Assembly (NCBI GenBank): GCA_023213395.1
Contig: CM041465.1
Span: 53,079,741-53,143,740, forward strand
Direction of reading: 5' to 3'
Source of the DNA: Cycas panzhihuaensis
Taxonomy: Eukaryota; Cycadophyta
DNA: 64,000 nt
A program made the position numbers and the translations under genes. The notes beneath the pieces are model-generated. The model saw nothing but the letters and a program-made list of their open reading frames with translations. It searched no databases and was not told the DNA's origin. This document shows positions 46,190-57,530 of the stretch, piece by piece. Position 1 is the first letter of the stretch, and every line of letters starts with the position of its first letter.

Positions 46190-46597
46190 GCGATGCTCAA
46201 GGATGAGGTAGACAAGGCTGTCAACCTCAGCATTGAAGGCCTGAGAGATGTGTCGGATGTCGACAGACTAGAAACAAGCTAACAAGGACCTAGCAGTCGA
46301 AGCAAGGACTCTCAAGTGTGGGCATCACACCTGGTAAACCTAGGTGAGATGGGACATCACCACCTGGGAATCACAAAGAAGAATAATAGATCCATGATAA
46401 AAATAGAGTGAATTAGTGAGGGCTTTAATAATGGTTGTGTACTCATCTTCATTATTAGTGGCCTTGGGGAGGAAGATTCTAGAGCATAGAAAATCATGTC
46501 TGGAGGGGTTGTGAAGGATCCATGCGGTGGTGGAGGGGCCAGGATTACCACGGCTTCTGCCGTCGGTGAAGATAAAGAGAGCCATGGATGAGAACAA
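46190..46597 (-). pseudogene. Element E aRNH
   Basis: The 85-codon open frame from 46597 contains MALFIFTDGRSRGNPGP (start Met at 46585), ATNNEDEYTTIIKAL with the second acid, and LLCDSQVVMSHLT with the third. After a stop the end with FNAEVDSLVYLILEHRLP (about 46230) provides the fourth acid. All four catalytic positions are recognisable, but stops interrupt the second half. Confidence 0.82.
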
Positions 46598-47122
46598 AAA
46601 GTGTCTCGGTGGAGAAAATGTCCAATAGAGTTGAAGTCACTAAGGAAGGGGGCTCGTATGGCTAGCAATAATGGTCATGAAGGATAGGAAGACCTAGTAA
46701 TGAGGTTACCCAAGGACAGTAGTAGGCTATCTGACCACTGGCAGAGAGCGGGCAACAAAAAAGGCACTCTTGGATGCCAAAGGTTGCTTAAGAAAGCAAA
46801 GAATGACTCTGTACAGAAGGAGCATTCCCTTTGGAGACCCCAGGGGGAGGAACAAGCTACAAAAATAAGTCCAGGACAGTGAAACGAGCCAAACGAGTAT
46901 AAACTCAGGCATGTACGGGAGTGTCACGCAAAATGAGATAGAAGGGCCTGCAAAAATGCATCAGCAAGGCACCATTAATGCACCTAAAGGAATGAGCAAA
47001 ATGGAGGCTATGGAAGTGCAACAGGAAATAGGGCCATAAGGCAATAATGATCGGGGATGAGAAATGGTCTCAAGGGCATCCTCAAAAGTGAAAATAGAGA
47101 AAGTACCTGTCGGGGCCCCCAC

Positions 47123-47130
47123 CTATATAA
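47123..47130 (-). promoter_or_regulatory. Conserved TATA box upstream of aRNH (E)
   Basis: On the minus strand ccttatatagg followed by tgggggccccgac, about 545 bp before the aRNH Met at 46585. Same context as in C (26639) and D (61641). Confidence 0.55.
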
Positions 47131-47572
47131 GGAAAATCAATGGAAATAGGATTCATTTTCATGGGCTCACGAACGAATCTAGAGCCTTTCCCTTATGCAG
47201 CAGAGTGCCACCTGACTTCAGAGGCACACAGAGGGAGATCTGGTCGTTGGATCGAGACTGAGAGGCAGTCATTGAGACCAGGACGATGAGATGGCAATAG
47301 CCTGACTAGATCCAATAAGTGGATCATTGAAATCCTATCCCATCTTGTGATTTAAATTTTGTTGCTTTTTGTGGAATTTATGTAGTTTTTTGGGTCCTAT
47401 ATGGGAAAAAAATAATCTCTAGGAGTCCAAACTAGACCCAAAGAGAGGTGGGACTAGGGCATTAGGTCGCCCTAGTCCTAGTGGGCCTAGCTGTGGCCCT
47501 CTTTGGAAACTTTTTTGGGTCTTTTTAGGCGGGAAACCTCCCTTTTTGGAGGGGTGATGTTCACACCACAGT

Positions 47573-47596
47573 AAAGATCGCGGTGCTGCGATCTTT
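47573..47596. promoter_or_regulatory. Inverted repeat between divergent genes (E)
   Basis: Arms aaagatcgc (47573-47581) and gcgatcttt (47588-47596) with a 6-nt centre. The position corresponds to the palindromes of C and D. Confidence 0.6.
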
Positions 47597-47800
47597 GCAG
47601 CAGGGCCCTGATCGCCCCAGGACGTAGGCTAAACTCTATGGCACTACGAAGTTTGGCGTAGTGCGAAGGTAGGATTGATGAAAAATAAAGATGGGGGCCT
47701 GAGAGTCCCCAAATCTTGATCGAATGAGGTCGAGAGACAGTCCAAAGGACACGGGGATGAGCACGAGTTAGGGTTTGACTTGTTTTGTGACATTTTGTAG

Positions 47801-49741
47801 GTGGTGATCATGGTAGAGAACTGCGAAAATATAGGTATGGCCATGTTGAGTTTCATAGAGATGATGAATCGTGAGGACAGGCAGATCTTGGTAAGGTGTG
47901 GCCTACTAAAGGTCACGAGGATGCCTCAGTACATATCAGATCAGAGGCTACTAGTAGATATCATGTCACATTGGGATAGACAGAGGCACGTCTTACATCT
48001 ACCCCAAGTAGGGGATGTATCAGTGACACCAAGTGACATTAGAAGGATACTGGAGGTGCCGGTGAAAGGAAGGCCAACAACACTAGAGGCACTGCCTAGC
48101 AATGAGGTAATACATAGGGAAGCCGTGACATTCTTCACAGGCTCAGAAAGGTGGGAGAGGAGAGGTATCCCTCTTTAGAGCATGGTGATGTTAGGGATTC
48201 ATCGTGTGAGGAAGTTGATCACATTGTGCATTCTATTCCAGATATCCTAGAAATAGAAATATAAGGACATACTGTGCAGTTGGATGGATGCAATGCAGAG
48301 ATGTGAGGTAGGAGAGAGGTTGGATTGGGCTACCCTCATAGCAATAAACCTTGTCACACAGCTAGATGCTATTCAAGCACCAGGGAAGGGTGGTCTATCA
48401 TATAGCACCCTATTGCAGTGCTATTTTTTTAACCACTTTGGAGCAGTGGCGCCGACAGGGGGACCACACCCTATCTCAGAGTGGGCCCCCATGGTACATA
48501 GATGATAGACTAGATTCAAGGGGACCAAGGACTAGGCTCATGTCTGTCACTCACTAGAGGCCACATTACCAGACCTTCTCACCATGACTGACTATATATC
48601 AAACCCACATAGAGCGGTGAGGTAGGACAATGAAGATGAGGTAGGTGGGGTGGGAGTGGCCCTAGGAGATGGTGGTGGAGATAGAGGCGATGGAGGTAAT
48701 GAGGCTGGCCCATCATGAGTTACAAGAGAGGCATGTCCATCAGGGATCGCGGGTGGAGAGGTAGGTCCATTAGGGACTGTAGGAGGAGAGGCGGGCCCCT
48801 CAGGACCTGTAGAGGAGAGTAGGGGCCCAATGACACGAGCCCATAGGTTGTGGATCATTAGGAGATCTGGAGAGGTAGCTGCACCAGCCGAGGAGAGGAG
48901 GGATGCCCTAATAGGTGGGGTAGTGGCTGAGTAGGTACTAGAGGAGGAGGAGGTACATGCAGTTAGTGGAGTACCCGAGGCAGAGGCAGTCATCCAAGTC
49001 AAGGAGCCAATAGCTGCACTAAGTGAGACACGACCTTCTCCTATCATCATTTGATTACCAGATGTATATATATTGTTTGGTTTTGATTTAGTATGAATAT
49101 AGACACGTATTGACATGTGATGTGCTAGATTACAAGTATAGCATATATCCAGAGACTGGTGGAAGTAGTAGTTCAGGAGATGTTCCCCTAGGCCTACGTG
49201 GAGGGGCAGCCTCCCATCCAGGCAGGAGAAGAGCCTAGATCGTCAGGCGCTCATATGGCAGCATTCGCCCCATTGGTGAGGGTGAGAGATGTATGGATTG
49301 TAGAGTCCTAGGAGTACAAAACATATGTGGGACGCCTTCAAGCAGAGCTAGATATGACCCAGGCTTACAGGGATGCCCTACAGAGTTAGGTACAAGCACT
49401 GGAGGCTTAGGGAGGAGCCGAAGGGGATGTAGAGAGCCGCATCTGACTAACAATGATGGAGGAGCATCTCCGGGAGATGGAGGAGAGGCTCCGCAGTGTA
49501 GAGGATGACCGAGATCATATCTAGGCCTGATACGATCGACTAGTGGATGAGGTGGTCTCAAGATCGTCGCAGAGTAGGACATATACTCATACAGTGACGA
49601 TGACCCCTAGTAGGCCGCAGGACGAGGGGAGTGAGGTGGGGAGCTCCCGGAGGCATAGGAGGAGCTTAGGAGGGATGTGGTCCCTAGGAGAGGGATCACA
49701 TCGGCCAGGAGATGACGCCCCAGGGGTGAGGCATCAGTAGA
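47801..49741 (+). pseudogene. Element E antisense gene, plant-mobile-domain-like
   Basis: This runs opposite to E's own genes. A splice-acceptor-like tttgtag at 47793-47799 precedes MVIMVENCENIG. The open frame 47801-48178 shows WDRQRHVLHLPQVGDVSVTP (about 47970), then DIRRILEVPVKG and FFTGSERWERRG. The frame 48284-48505 follows with LDWATLIAINL and GGLSYSTLLQCYFF. These are the WxxxxHxFHLP, D..xLGxPxxG and LLQxW-like landmarks of plant mobile domains. A proline- and glycine-rich linker and a coiled-coil tail (about 49150-49560) end it. This is the clearest copy for the N-terminal domain. The intron donor near 49021 is mutated. Confidence 0.65.
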
Positions 49742-50486
49742 GTAAAGTAGTAGGAGTTTTGTTTTAGATAGGGGAAAGCAAAGACCTCTAGGAAGTCACC
49801 ATATGTAGTCACATGATTGTACCCTCCCTACAAGAACCCCATCATCCCACGAATGATGTACCATACCAGTTGTATAATATGACTTATGATGATTATTTTT
49901 ATATATATAGACAGGGTGATTAATACCCCATTTGATGTATGATGATGTATATCCTAATGTGTGATGGATGATGTCTATGTTTATGTTTACATGTTTATGT
50001 ATGTATGTGTATGAGGGTGCACAGATACACGAGGATATGGTTGATGATGTTTTAAGCTGATTATTATATGATTTTTATGTTATGATATTTGTTTGCATTA
50101 TGCACATTTCTTTTCATGCAGAGCCATATTCCTAGCAGAGGCAGACACGATCACCATGAGTAGCGGCGATAGATACATGTGAGCCTAGGAGATAGGGCGG
50201 CACATATATCCACATAGGAGCATAGTGGGATATGCAAAGGAAATGGAAATAGGAGGGGAGTGACGACACTCCATAGTGTCATCCTAATTGGGGGATGCCC
50301 AAATAGGAGGACGAGATTCCCAGGGGAATGGGAACAAGGGTTCCGTGGGAGGAATAAAAAAGGAACGAGAGGGCTACCCTAAGCTGTCATTCTGCCTGTG
50401 GCTAGGAGAAAAGAGAACAAGCTTAGGATGGTAGTTTAGGCTCATTTCAGAGCATGGAAAAGGCAACGAAGAAATCATGTGTAGAA
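49742..50486. other. Element E convergent 3' region
   Basis: No gene. It lies between the ends of the antisense gene and of integrase and is homologous to 23482-24199 in C. It has an AT-rich core with repeated atgtatgt/tgtttatg strings at about 49940-50110. Confidence 0.5.
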
Positions 50487-50998
50487 TTTCTTGAGGAATT
50501 TCCCATTAACGGCTTTCTCAAATTCAAGGCCCTCTAGGGTGGTGATCCTATAGGCGCCATTATCGAGACTCTCGAGAATGACGAAGGGACCGACCTATTT
50601 GGGTCTGAATTTGGTCAAGCAGTCGTGAAGATATTCTAACTTGAGGACATGGTCCCTAGGATACAAAGGACAAGAACATAGGTGTTTATCGTAAGTCCTT
50701 TGCGAATGGGCTTTATATGCGAGGTTAGCCTAGTAAGCGGCTAGACGTCTCTCATCCAAGGCTTCGAGGTCTAAGAGGCGATCTTGATGGATAAATTCCT
50801 CATCGATAAGACCCCAAAGAGAAACTCATAGAGATGGGATCTCCACTTCCAATGGGAGTACCGCCTCAGTCCCGTAAACTAGGGAGAATGGAGTCATTCT
50901 TGTAGCTGCACGAATAAAGGTGCAATAGGCCCATAAGGCAGAAGGGAGTTGGAGATGCCAATCTCTCTGAGATTGAGCAATAATTTTCTTTAGGATGT
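50487..50998 (-). pseudogene. Element E integrase C-terminus, cut by D
   Basis: From 50998 downward the minus strand reads ILKKIIAQSQRDWHLQLPSALWAY, then MTPFSLVYGTEAVLPLEVEIPSL, then a stop and a helical tail ending FEKAVNGKFLKKFYT. This matches the C integrase closely and shows that a short stretch of C after QSQR is frameshifted. The catalytic core is missing because D inserted at this point; it should continue outside the window. Confidence 0.87.
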
Positions 50999-53572
50999 TG
51001 TTTCCCAACTACTGGGAATGGACTCGAGGTGCATCGACGTAGGTTTATTCAGGTATATTTTCTTACTTCTCTTGCCTATGTTAATCAAGGTAATTTAGAG
51101 TAGGTTGCTTGACATTTGCCTGCCTGCACGCATTGATTGCCTGCTTGCTCATAATGCATGTACCTAATAGCACGCCTTCAGCCTATGACGACTCACAACG
51201 GGGGCATTCCTCAGCGAATGCGACACCTTGTATGGCGTACAACCACTCACGATGTCTCCATAATTTCCTGGGATCGTTTCCGCCAGCTTATTTGCTCATG
51301 TTGCGACATATCGTTTGCGTTGCCATCCTTTCTAAGTCAAACTTGATCCTTAGTTAGGACTTTTTGGGTTGTTTTGGGTACTTGCCCACTGCCTGGGCAT
51401 TCCCCCAGCTGCCCTAATTCATGTTTAGCCCCTGATTTTACTTCAAAACTTGATTTTGCTGCCTGTTTTTCTCTTTTTTTAAGTTTCAGGCTGATACCGC
51501 GGTAAACTAAGCGGTACCGCTGAGTTTGCAGTGGTACCGCAGAATTTGCCGCGGTACGACTGTTTTGAAATTAAAAAAAAAGAGAACCATGCGACAGTTT
51601 CCGCTTTTTTCGCGAAACTGCCGCATGGCTTCGTTCGATTGGAGGCGCCCTGACATCCCCAACGTTCACCTGCTGTGAACAGGGGATAAAGGGAATTTTC
51701 CTCCCCATTTTTAGGACTTTTTGCCCATTTTCCAATTTTCCAAGAGAATTTTCCAAGGGACTGCACATAGGAAAAAAGATAGAAAACAAAACAACCTCAT
51801 GCATAGCAACTGAGGAGGGTGAACTAGGCTGCCATCAGTGGATTTTGCAGGGCCATTGCTGCCCCTTACTACTCTCCATAGCCAGCTTTATTCCCCTTGC
51901 AACTGCTTAGAGATTCAAGGGACTCCTTCAACCAAGAAGCTGCCCCAAAGACTTACTTCACAGCTCCAACTTTGCAGGGAGCCTCTTGCATTCGAACCTC
52001 AGCAGGAAATGCTCATAACCAGCGCTTGTTTGGCCTCCATTGCTACTGTCCCAAGTGGCAGAAACCATACTTAGTCTCTCTACACAAGGTACCCCTTGGT
52101 TTTCACTTGTAATTTCTTGTTTTTTTTGTACTTACACTTCCTTGTCTTTTCTACTTGCAATCCCTTGTCTATATTTGCAATTTTCTTGTTTTTACCAAGA
52201 AGTAGTCCATTCATTTCTCTTGTTTTCTCTTTTTTACTTCTAAATGAAAGTGATCACCATTAGCCATAGCTACCTTGTAGTACTATCTTGAACCAAGGCC
52301 ACTTTTCCAGTTTTCCTTGGAACCCTTCCTTTTTCTTTAGACCCTCTTTTACTCTTTCCTTAGTCAGTTAGTGCAAGGGCGTGTACACGAGGATTCGTGG
52401 GAGGTAGGCGGGGTTCTGTCCCCCATTGCCGTCCTTCTCCCCAAGGGTTTCGTCCCTTGTCCTCTTCCCCTTGCCATACACGCTTTCTTAAGGGGCGAGT
52501 CAAGGAAGTCTAGGGGACTTTGGCTAGGGCATCCCGACTGGTTTAAGGTAATCCACATCCACCCTATTACCACCTGGTGTTTCTTTCCCGCATTCCGTGG
52601 AGACCTCCCGTGGGTGAGTTAGCCATCCCAAGGCTATACTCAGTCCCATTCTATGTATTTGTGGTATTCGGTAGTGTGAGAGTTTCTTGTGCACTTTCAT
52701 TTCGCTTTGCTACATTCTAATGCATAGTTTATTACTTAGTTTCAGCTGATCTCACTTTTGTATATATATACATATATCTCCTAGTGTATTTTGTAGTCTC
52801 TCTTTCGAGAGGAAGGTGCTTTTCATGCTTGTTTATAGGATCGCGTTGGTAGGAGTGGTGCGCGAGGTGGACCCGCTGCCGGTTAGCTTTCACACGGTAT
52901 TTCTCTTCTTTAGTTTCGAGTTTCTTTTTCCGTCCTTTTGTTTCATTTAGTTTCACATGCTCAAGGGGAGGTAAGTGAACCCCCTTTCCACCGGCCAGCG
53001 TTGCATGCATGGAGAAAGGAGAAAGAGGGAGCAGAACCTAGCAAGATTAGCCGTACTTCTACTCAAACGCCAGATCCAGGTATTCCTCTCGTTTCTTTTG
53101 TGTTTCCTTTTATGCTATTTTTGTCTTTTCACATTTGCCTGAACAGATAAGAAAGGATAAAAGAACATAAAGAGAAAGAGGAATATAATCGTTTCTTTGC
53201 ATTTACTTTCTTGCACTATTTTTCTTGCTTTACGTAGCATAGGTGTAGAAAGCCCATTTATATTGTACCCTTCAGCCACACCTTGCTTCACATCTGTTTG
53301 CACGTTAGATTTGTTGCCCCCTCGTTGCCTTCTCATTACCTTGAGAAGCCGCAACGCGTGAGGTTTCCCTTTCCTTCCCGGCCATCCGAAGGGTAGGAAG
53401 GTCTCATTTTTGCACGGCTACCTAGAAGCAACCAGGCACCTTGCGATCCGAACTGCGTTCCACGCCGCGGACGTCCTGCGAGGTGAGATCCTTGCTGCCT
53501 AGCCTAGTTAGTGTAGTATCTTTATATCCCTTTGCTAGACGTAGGATCACCGCCCCCACAGAGAACGTTTCA
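50999..53572 (+). repeat. Element D 5' LTR
   Basis: It begins tgtttcccaactactggg and ends gagaacgtttca. The first 1055 bp match 62946-64000. Related to the LTRs of C and E. A tgtatatatatacatatat string near 52758 could serve as TATA region. Confidence 0.92.
51587..51628. promoter_or_regulatory. LTR hairpin of element D (5' copy)
   Basis: Arms ccatgcgacagtttc (51587-51601) and gaaactgccgcatgg (51614-51628) pair at 14 of 15 positions around a loop containing six T. In the 3' LTR one base pair of the stem differs on both sides, keeping the pairing. Confidence 0.75.
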
Positions 53573-53573
53573 C

Positions 53574-53594
53574 TGGAGACCATACTGGGGACTG
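53574..53594 (+). other. Element D primer binding site (tRNA-Arg-like)
   Basis: tggagaccatactggggact lies one base after the LTR end and resembles the site of C and the tggcgactctgctgggg type. Confidence 0.6.
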
Positions 53595-53848
53595 CCAGTA
53601 AGGGAGCTAAATTCGCTTCCCTTTCTTGTCGGTGTTCTTGCCTCTAGGTAGTTTCGTGTTCCGTGTTTTCATTTGGGCAACCCCCAACGTGCACGCTTAT
53701 CTCTCCTTCCTTTCTACTTCTTTGTTCCTTCTAACAACGCTCGCAAAGGCATTGCATGCGACGTTTCTCACGTCGCTTGCGAGGTTTGCCTCCATTGCTA
53801 GAACACCAATCGTCTCGTTCCCTTCCGTCGTCGAACCCCGGATCGACA

Positions 53849-56314
53849 ATGGAAGGTTACCCGTGCGATTGGGCCTACCATACTATGGTTTCGGGAACTC
53901 AAGAGTTCCCTGCTTCTATTCCGGAATTCGCCCATGAGGGCGATGATTCCATCTACTACCCTGATGACCAATTCCATCCTGATGATTTTCGCCCTTCCGC
54001 CCATGCAGTGGAAGATTCTGCTCCTCATGAGACTCACCATCCCATGGGTGAACCTTACGAGGAGCGTCCCGAGGGATCCTCTACTTTCGAGATCCTGTCG
54101 ACTTCGTATGGCTACGAGGGTACCCCTCCCGCCGACGTAGTCGAGGCGATTAGCGAGTATTTCCAAACAACTCGCCGCCAGCCACATCCTAGATGGTTTG
54201 AAGAAGTGTTGTGCAACGTAGCATCTTCCTCGTCCATCCCCACGCCTTCTACAATAGTTGATGCCTCTACCTGCGCACACTCATCCTACACTGTGTCTAC
54301 CCCAGCTCCCAGGGCAAGTGTTGCGCCTCCCGTTCCGAGTCGTGGTCCTACTTCCTTAGGACCCGCCCGTGGCATGTCCTTTTCCCAACTCGGGGTTAGC
54401 ATGCCATTTCCAAGCCAAACGCATGCGCCACCTTCAAACGTGGCACACGCGTTCCCTAGTAGGCCTCGAGGTCCTACTAGCGCTGCCGCCGTTAACTATG
54501 TAGGACCTACTCCTACATACGTCCCAAACTCTGTTGGTGGTCCTTCCCTTTATGTGCCCCCAGGTCACACATCTCAACTGTGGGAGCAAGCTAGGGGAAA
54601 CCATCTTCCTGCCTATGGGGTGGACCCGTTGCACCCATATGGGGTTGCGCCACCTACGGGTGGCCCCTATGGGCAAAACCCGGTTCCTCACCCTGCGTTT
54701 CCGTCGTCTAGCGCAACTCCTGTTGCCGCTTCATTGCAAGGGAGTATACCTCTTTTTTAGAGCATTTACCTGCAACCCCCTTTCTAATAAGGGGCGTTTC
54801 CCTAAGGAGGGATGGGTTTACCACCCCCATCCGTTCCTTTTCCAGCCATCGATCCATTAGCCCAAGTGAGGACACGTCCTTTCATGGACTATAGGTTGGC
54901 GCCATTGTTTGTTGAGGTGCTAAGGACCAACCTGCCACCTCACCCTCCTGAAGTTCCCAAATTTAACGGAACTTCGTCGCAAGACCCAACCGAGTATGTA
55001 CGCAGCTTCTCTATGGCGTGCATCGATTATTGGGCTTACGACCATATCTTGATGAAGCTCTTTCCGTGGTCCTTGTAGGGCGACGCTCTAAAGTGGTTTT
55101 ACCGCCTTCCCGCCCATTCGATCTCCTCATTCCAACAATTGGTGGACGAGTTCGTCAACTATTTTGACGTGGCCCGTCCATTCGAAAGCGGAATGAAGGC
55201 ACTTCTGTCACTCAAACAAGGTCACGACGAGATGAACCGTGACTTTGTGCGACGCTTTCATGATCTTCTTCACTCTACCAAGGCCACGTTGCCTGAAGAG
55301 TTGAAGCAAGATCTCTTAAATCAACGCCATACTCAAGTGCATGTGGAAGTACTCAAGATGGGGGCAACCACATGTGACTCCGCGATTACGAGGTGCTTGG
55401 CGCTGGAGGCCATTGAGATTTAAGCTAGACTCAAGAAACCTCCTAAGTCCTCGCAGCGTCGCGAGGCACCTCCCCCGGCGAAGGAGACCAAACCTTCGCA
55501 GCCCGCTAGGTCTGCCTCTCATATGACTGAGAGGACCCTAGATCCTCTTACTTCCGCTATTCGCTCGTTCGAGCGAACGATGAAGGAGCTAAAACTCCAA
55601 CCTCCTTCGTCGCCAACTTCCCATAAACCTGTTCAGCAGACTTCTCGTGCGATGCCCCCCAAAGGGGGTAACACCCAGCCTTCTCAAGCAAGGAGGACCG
55701 ATCCTCCCCTTGAGAAGAGGTGGTGCTCCATCCACGGGGAGTGTTTCCATGACGATTCGCGTTGCCGGGCACAGCATCCACGCGACGCCCCACCGCGCGA
55801 CTCGTCCCCTAGGCGAGCATCGAGGCCTAACCTCGATCAGCCCGTTCATAGAGACCCGTTCCCCAAACATGGGGAACGTGGTCGCGTTGTTCAGCAAAGG
55901 AACAATCAGAATCGGGATAGATCTCCCGATGCTCGCCCTCCACATGGTAGAGGGAAGGGTGTGCGAAGGTCACCTTCCCCTTCGCGATCCCCTGACTGCC
56001 GTGCTCCATCGCCTTTGCGTTCCCGCAACAAGGGAAAGAAGGTGATTCAAATGCTTGAGGCCACTCCTCTTTACGCTTTGACCCGGTCTCAAGCCGTGAA
56101 GGAGGCAACAGGTGCCTCCGCGTCTACCTCGCAGCTCGATCCCCCTCCAGAAGCCACTCCTCTAGAGATTCCTGTGCTTCCCAAGAGTATTCCCATCTGC
56201 CCTGGTCGATTCGACTTTAGGAGAGCTCTTACCCAATGCACAGGGAGGGGTAAGCCTTTCTCCGTAGTTGAAGAGCTTCTTCGTGGGCACGGATGTCCAT
56301 CATGGACGTCTTGA
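53849..56314 (+). pseudogene. Element D gag
   Basis: The ATG at 53849 (MEGYPCDWAYH) is shared with C. The first frame runs to 54760 and is Pro/Ser-rich. The core follows in the next frames (54812-55423): KFNGTSSQDPTEYVRSF, then a stop at about 55077 replacing a Gln, FVNYFDVARPFESG and MNRDFVRRFHDLLHSTKA. The tail (55523-56314) contains EKRWCSIHGECFHDDSRC (a Cys-His cluster, about 55713) and Arg/Ser/Pro-rich basic sequence. Gag ends with TGA at 56312-56314, overlapping the protease frame by 22 bp. Only three frame breaks separate it from an intact gene. Confidence 0.85.
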
Positions 56315-56841
56315 GAAGTTGCCTAGAGCAACGAGCGCTCCTCTTGGAAGCTCTCGGATTGAATGATGCGTCCGTTCATGCCTTGGGTACAACCCCAAGC
56401 GGTGAACCCGTTATCTCCTTCGATCCCAGAGATCTTCCCGCTTCTAGTGGAAGGGAATGCCAGCGGAACTTCCCTTTCACCATCACCATAGATACTCCCG
56501 ATTGCACGTTACGGAGAACTGTCATGGACAACGGTTCCTCCGTCAACGCCATGCCTTTGCGCGTTATGCAAGAGCTTGGCGTTTCTGCCTTGGAACCTGT
56601 TCCATGGCGCTGTCAGGGTTATGACGGTACCAAGAAGACTCCCTTAGGGTCTGTCTCGATACCCCTTACCCTCGAGGACAAGACTGTCATTATTGACATC
56701 GTCGTCCTTAATGTTGATGTCGATTACAACTTGCTTCTGGGTCGACCATGGCTTGACCAAATGGGAGCCGTGTGGTCCACCCGTTGGGGGCAACTTAAAT
56801 TTATCCATAATGGACAAATGAAGGTTGTCTCCTGCGAGTAA
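56293..56841 (+). pseudogene. Element D protease (open frame, cut off from Gag and RT)
   Basis: The 182-codon frame starts MSIMDVLRSC, in the -1 frame relative to gag. The active site reads VMDNGSSVNAMP (residues about 77-88); Asp-Asn-Gly is frequent in Tat proteases. VDYNLLLGRPWLDQMG (about residue 146) is the second conserved block, followed by QLKFIHNGQMKVV. The domain itself is intact, but no continuous polyprotein links it to the polymerase. Confidence 0.85.
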
Positions 56842-57530
56842 TCGTTCGCCAAACCAACTAGGCCTTTCGCCTAGGCAAGCCACAGCCATACGAAGGGAAA
56901 CAAATGCCCTTCTGACCATGCTTTGGCTTGCTCCATTGGAATCCCTGATTCCTCGTATCAAGAAGAAGATCCCATGCCTTCTTCTCCTGGTTCGACGTGT
57001 TTTGCTCCTATTGGTGTCGGGAGCTATGGGTATCTTGCCATATTTGATGACGACGGATCCCATAGTGAGGATGAGGATCGTCCTCACCCAGTCTCGCTCC
57101 TACGCACCAGTGCGGGGTGTCTTCCTAGCCCTAGGCTCCCTCCTAGAGCCTCTTTTGTTGTAGAGCCGGGCTACTTTCACATATCATATGACATTGCGCA
57201 TGTCGATCATCGCGTTCCTAGCTCTTCTGTCCCGTCGCCTCCTGTAGGTGATGATGTTGAGAGTTTCCCTTACTTTTTACGAGGGACCTCTCCTTGACTC
57301 TCTTTTAGAGCCCCTTAGGGATGATGGGCAGTTTTCAGGCCATACCGGTCCTATCGCTCCCACGCTATCCCGCGCCTCTCCCATTCGAAGTCAGGTCATC
57401 CATGGGGTGGACTACTTCGAAGACGACGAGGCTTTGCTGGAACACTTAGCTGGTTCCATGTCGAGTCTACCTCCTGGTCACCACAAGCTTGGCCACCAGA
57501 AGGTCTTAGTGATTAGGTCCACATTAGCCG
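56842..57530 (+). other. Element D protease-RT linker
   Basis: Linker with short open pieces in different frames, acidic (SHSEDEDRPHPVS near 57058) and Pro/Ser-rich. Homologous to C 20006-20700. No recognised domain. Confidence 0.5.

Larger units (their letters stand above)
43026..50998 (-). mobile_element. Element E: Tat-like relative of C, 3' part
   Basis: Minus-strand element: integrase C-terminus (about 51000-50487), convergent region, antisense gene (on the plus strand), palindrome and TATA region, aRNH, 3' LTR. It entered F's gag and was later split by D, whose first LTR starts at 50999. The rest of E should lie beyond the right end of D, outside the window. The left end is approximate, within about 30 bp. 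Confidence 0.83.
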
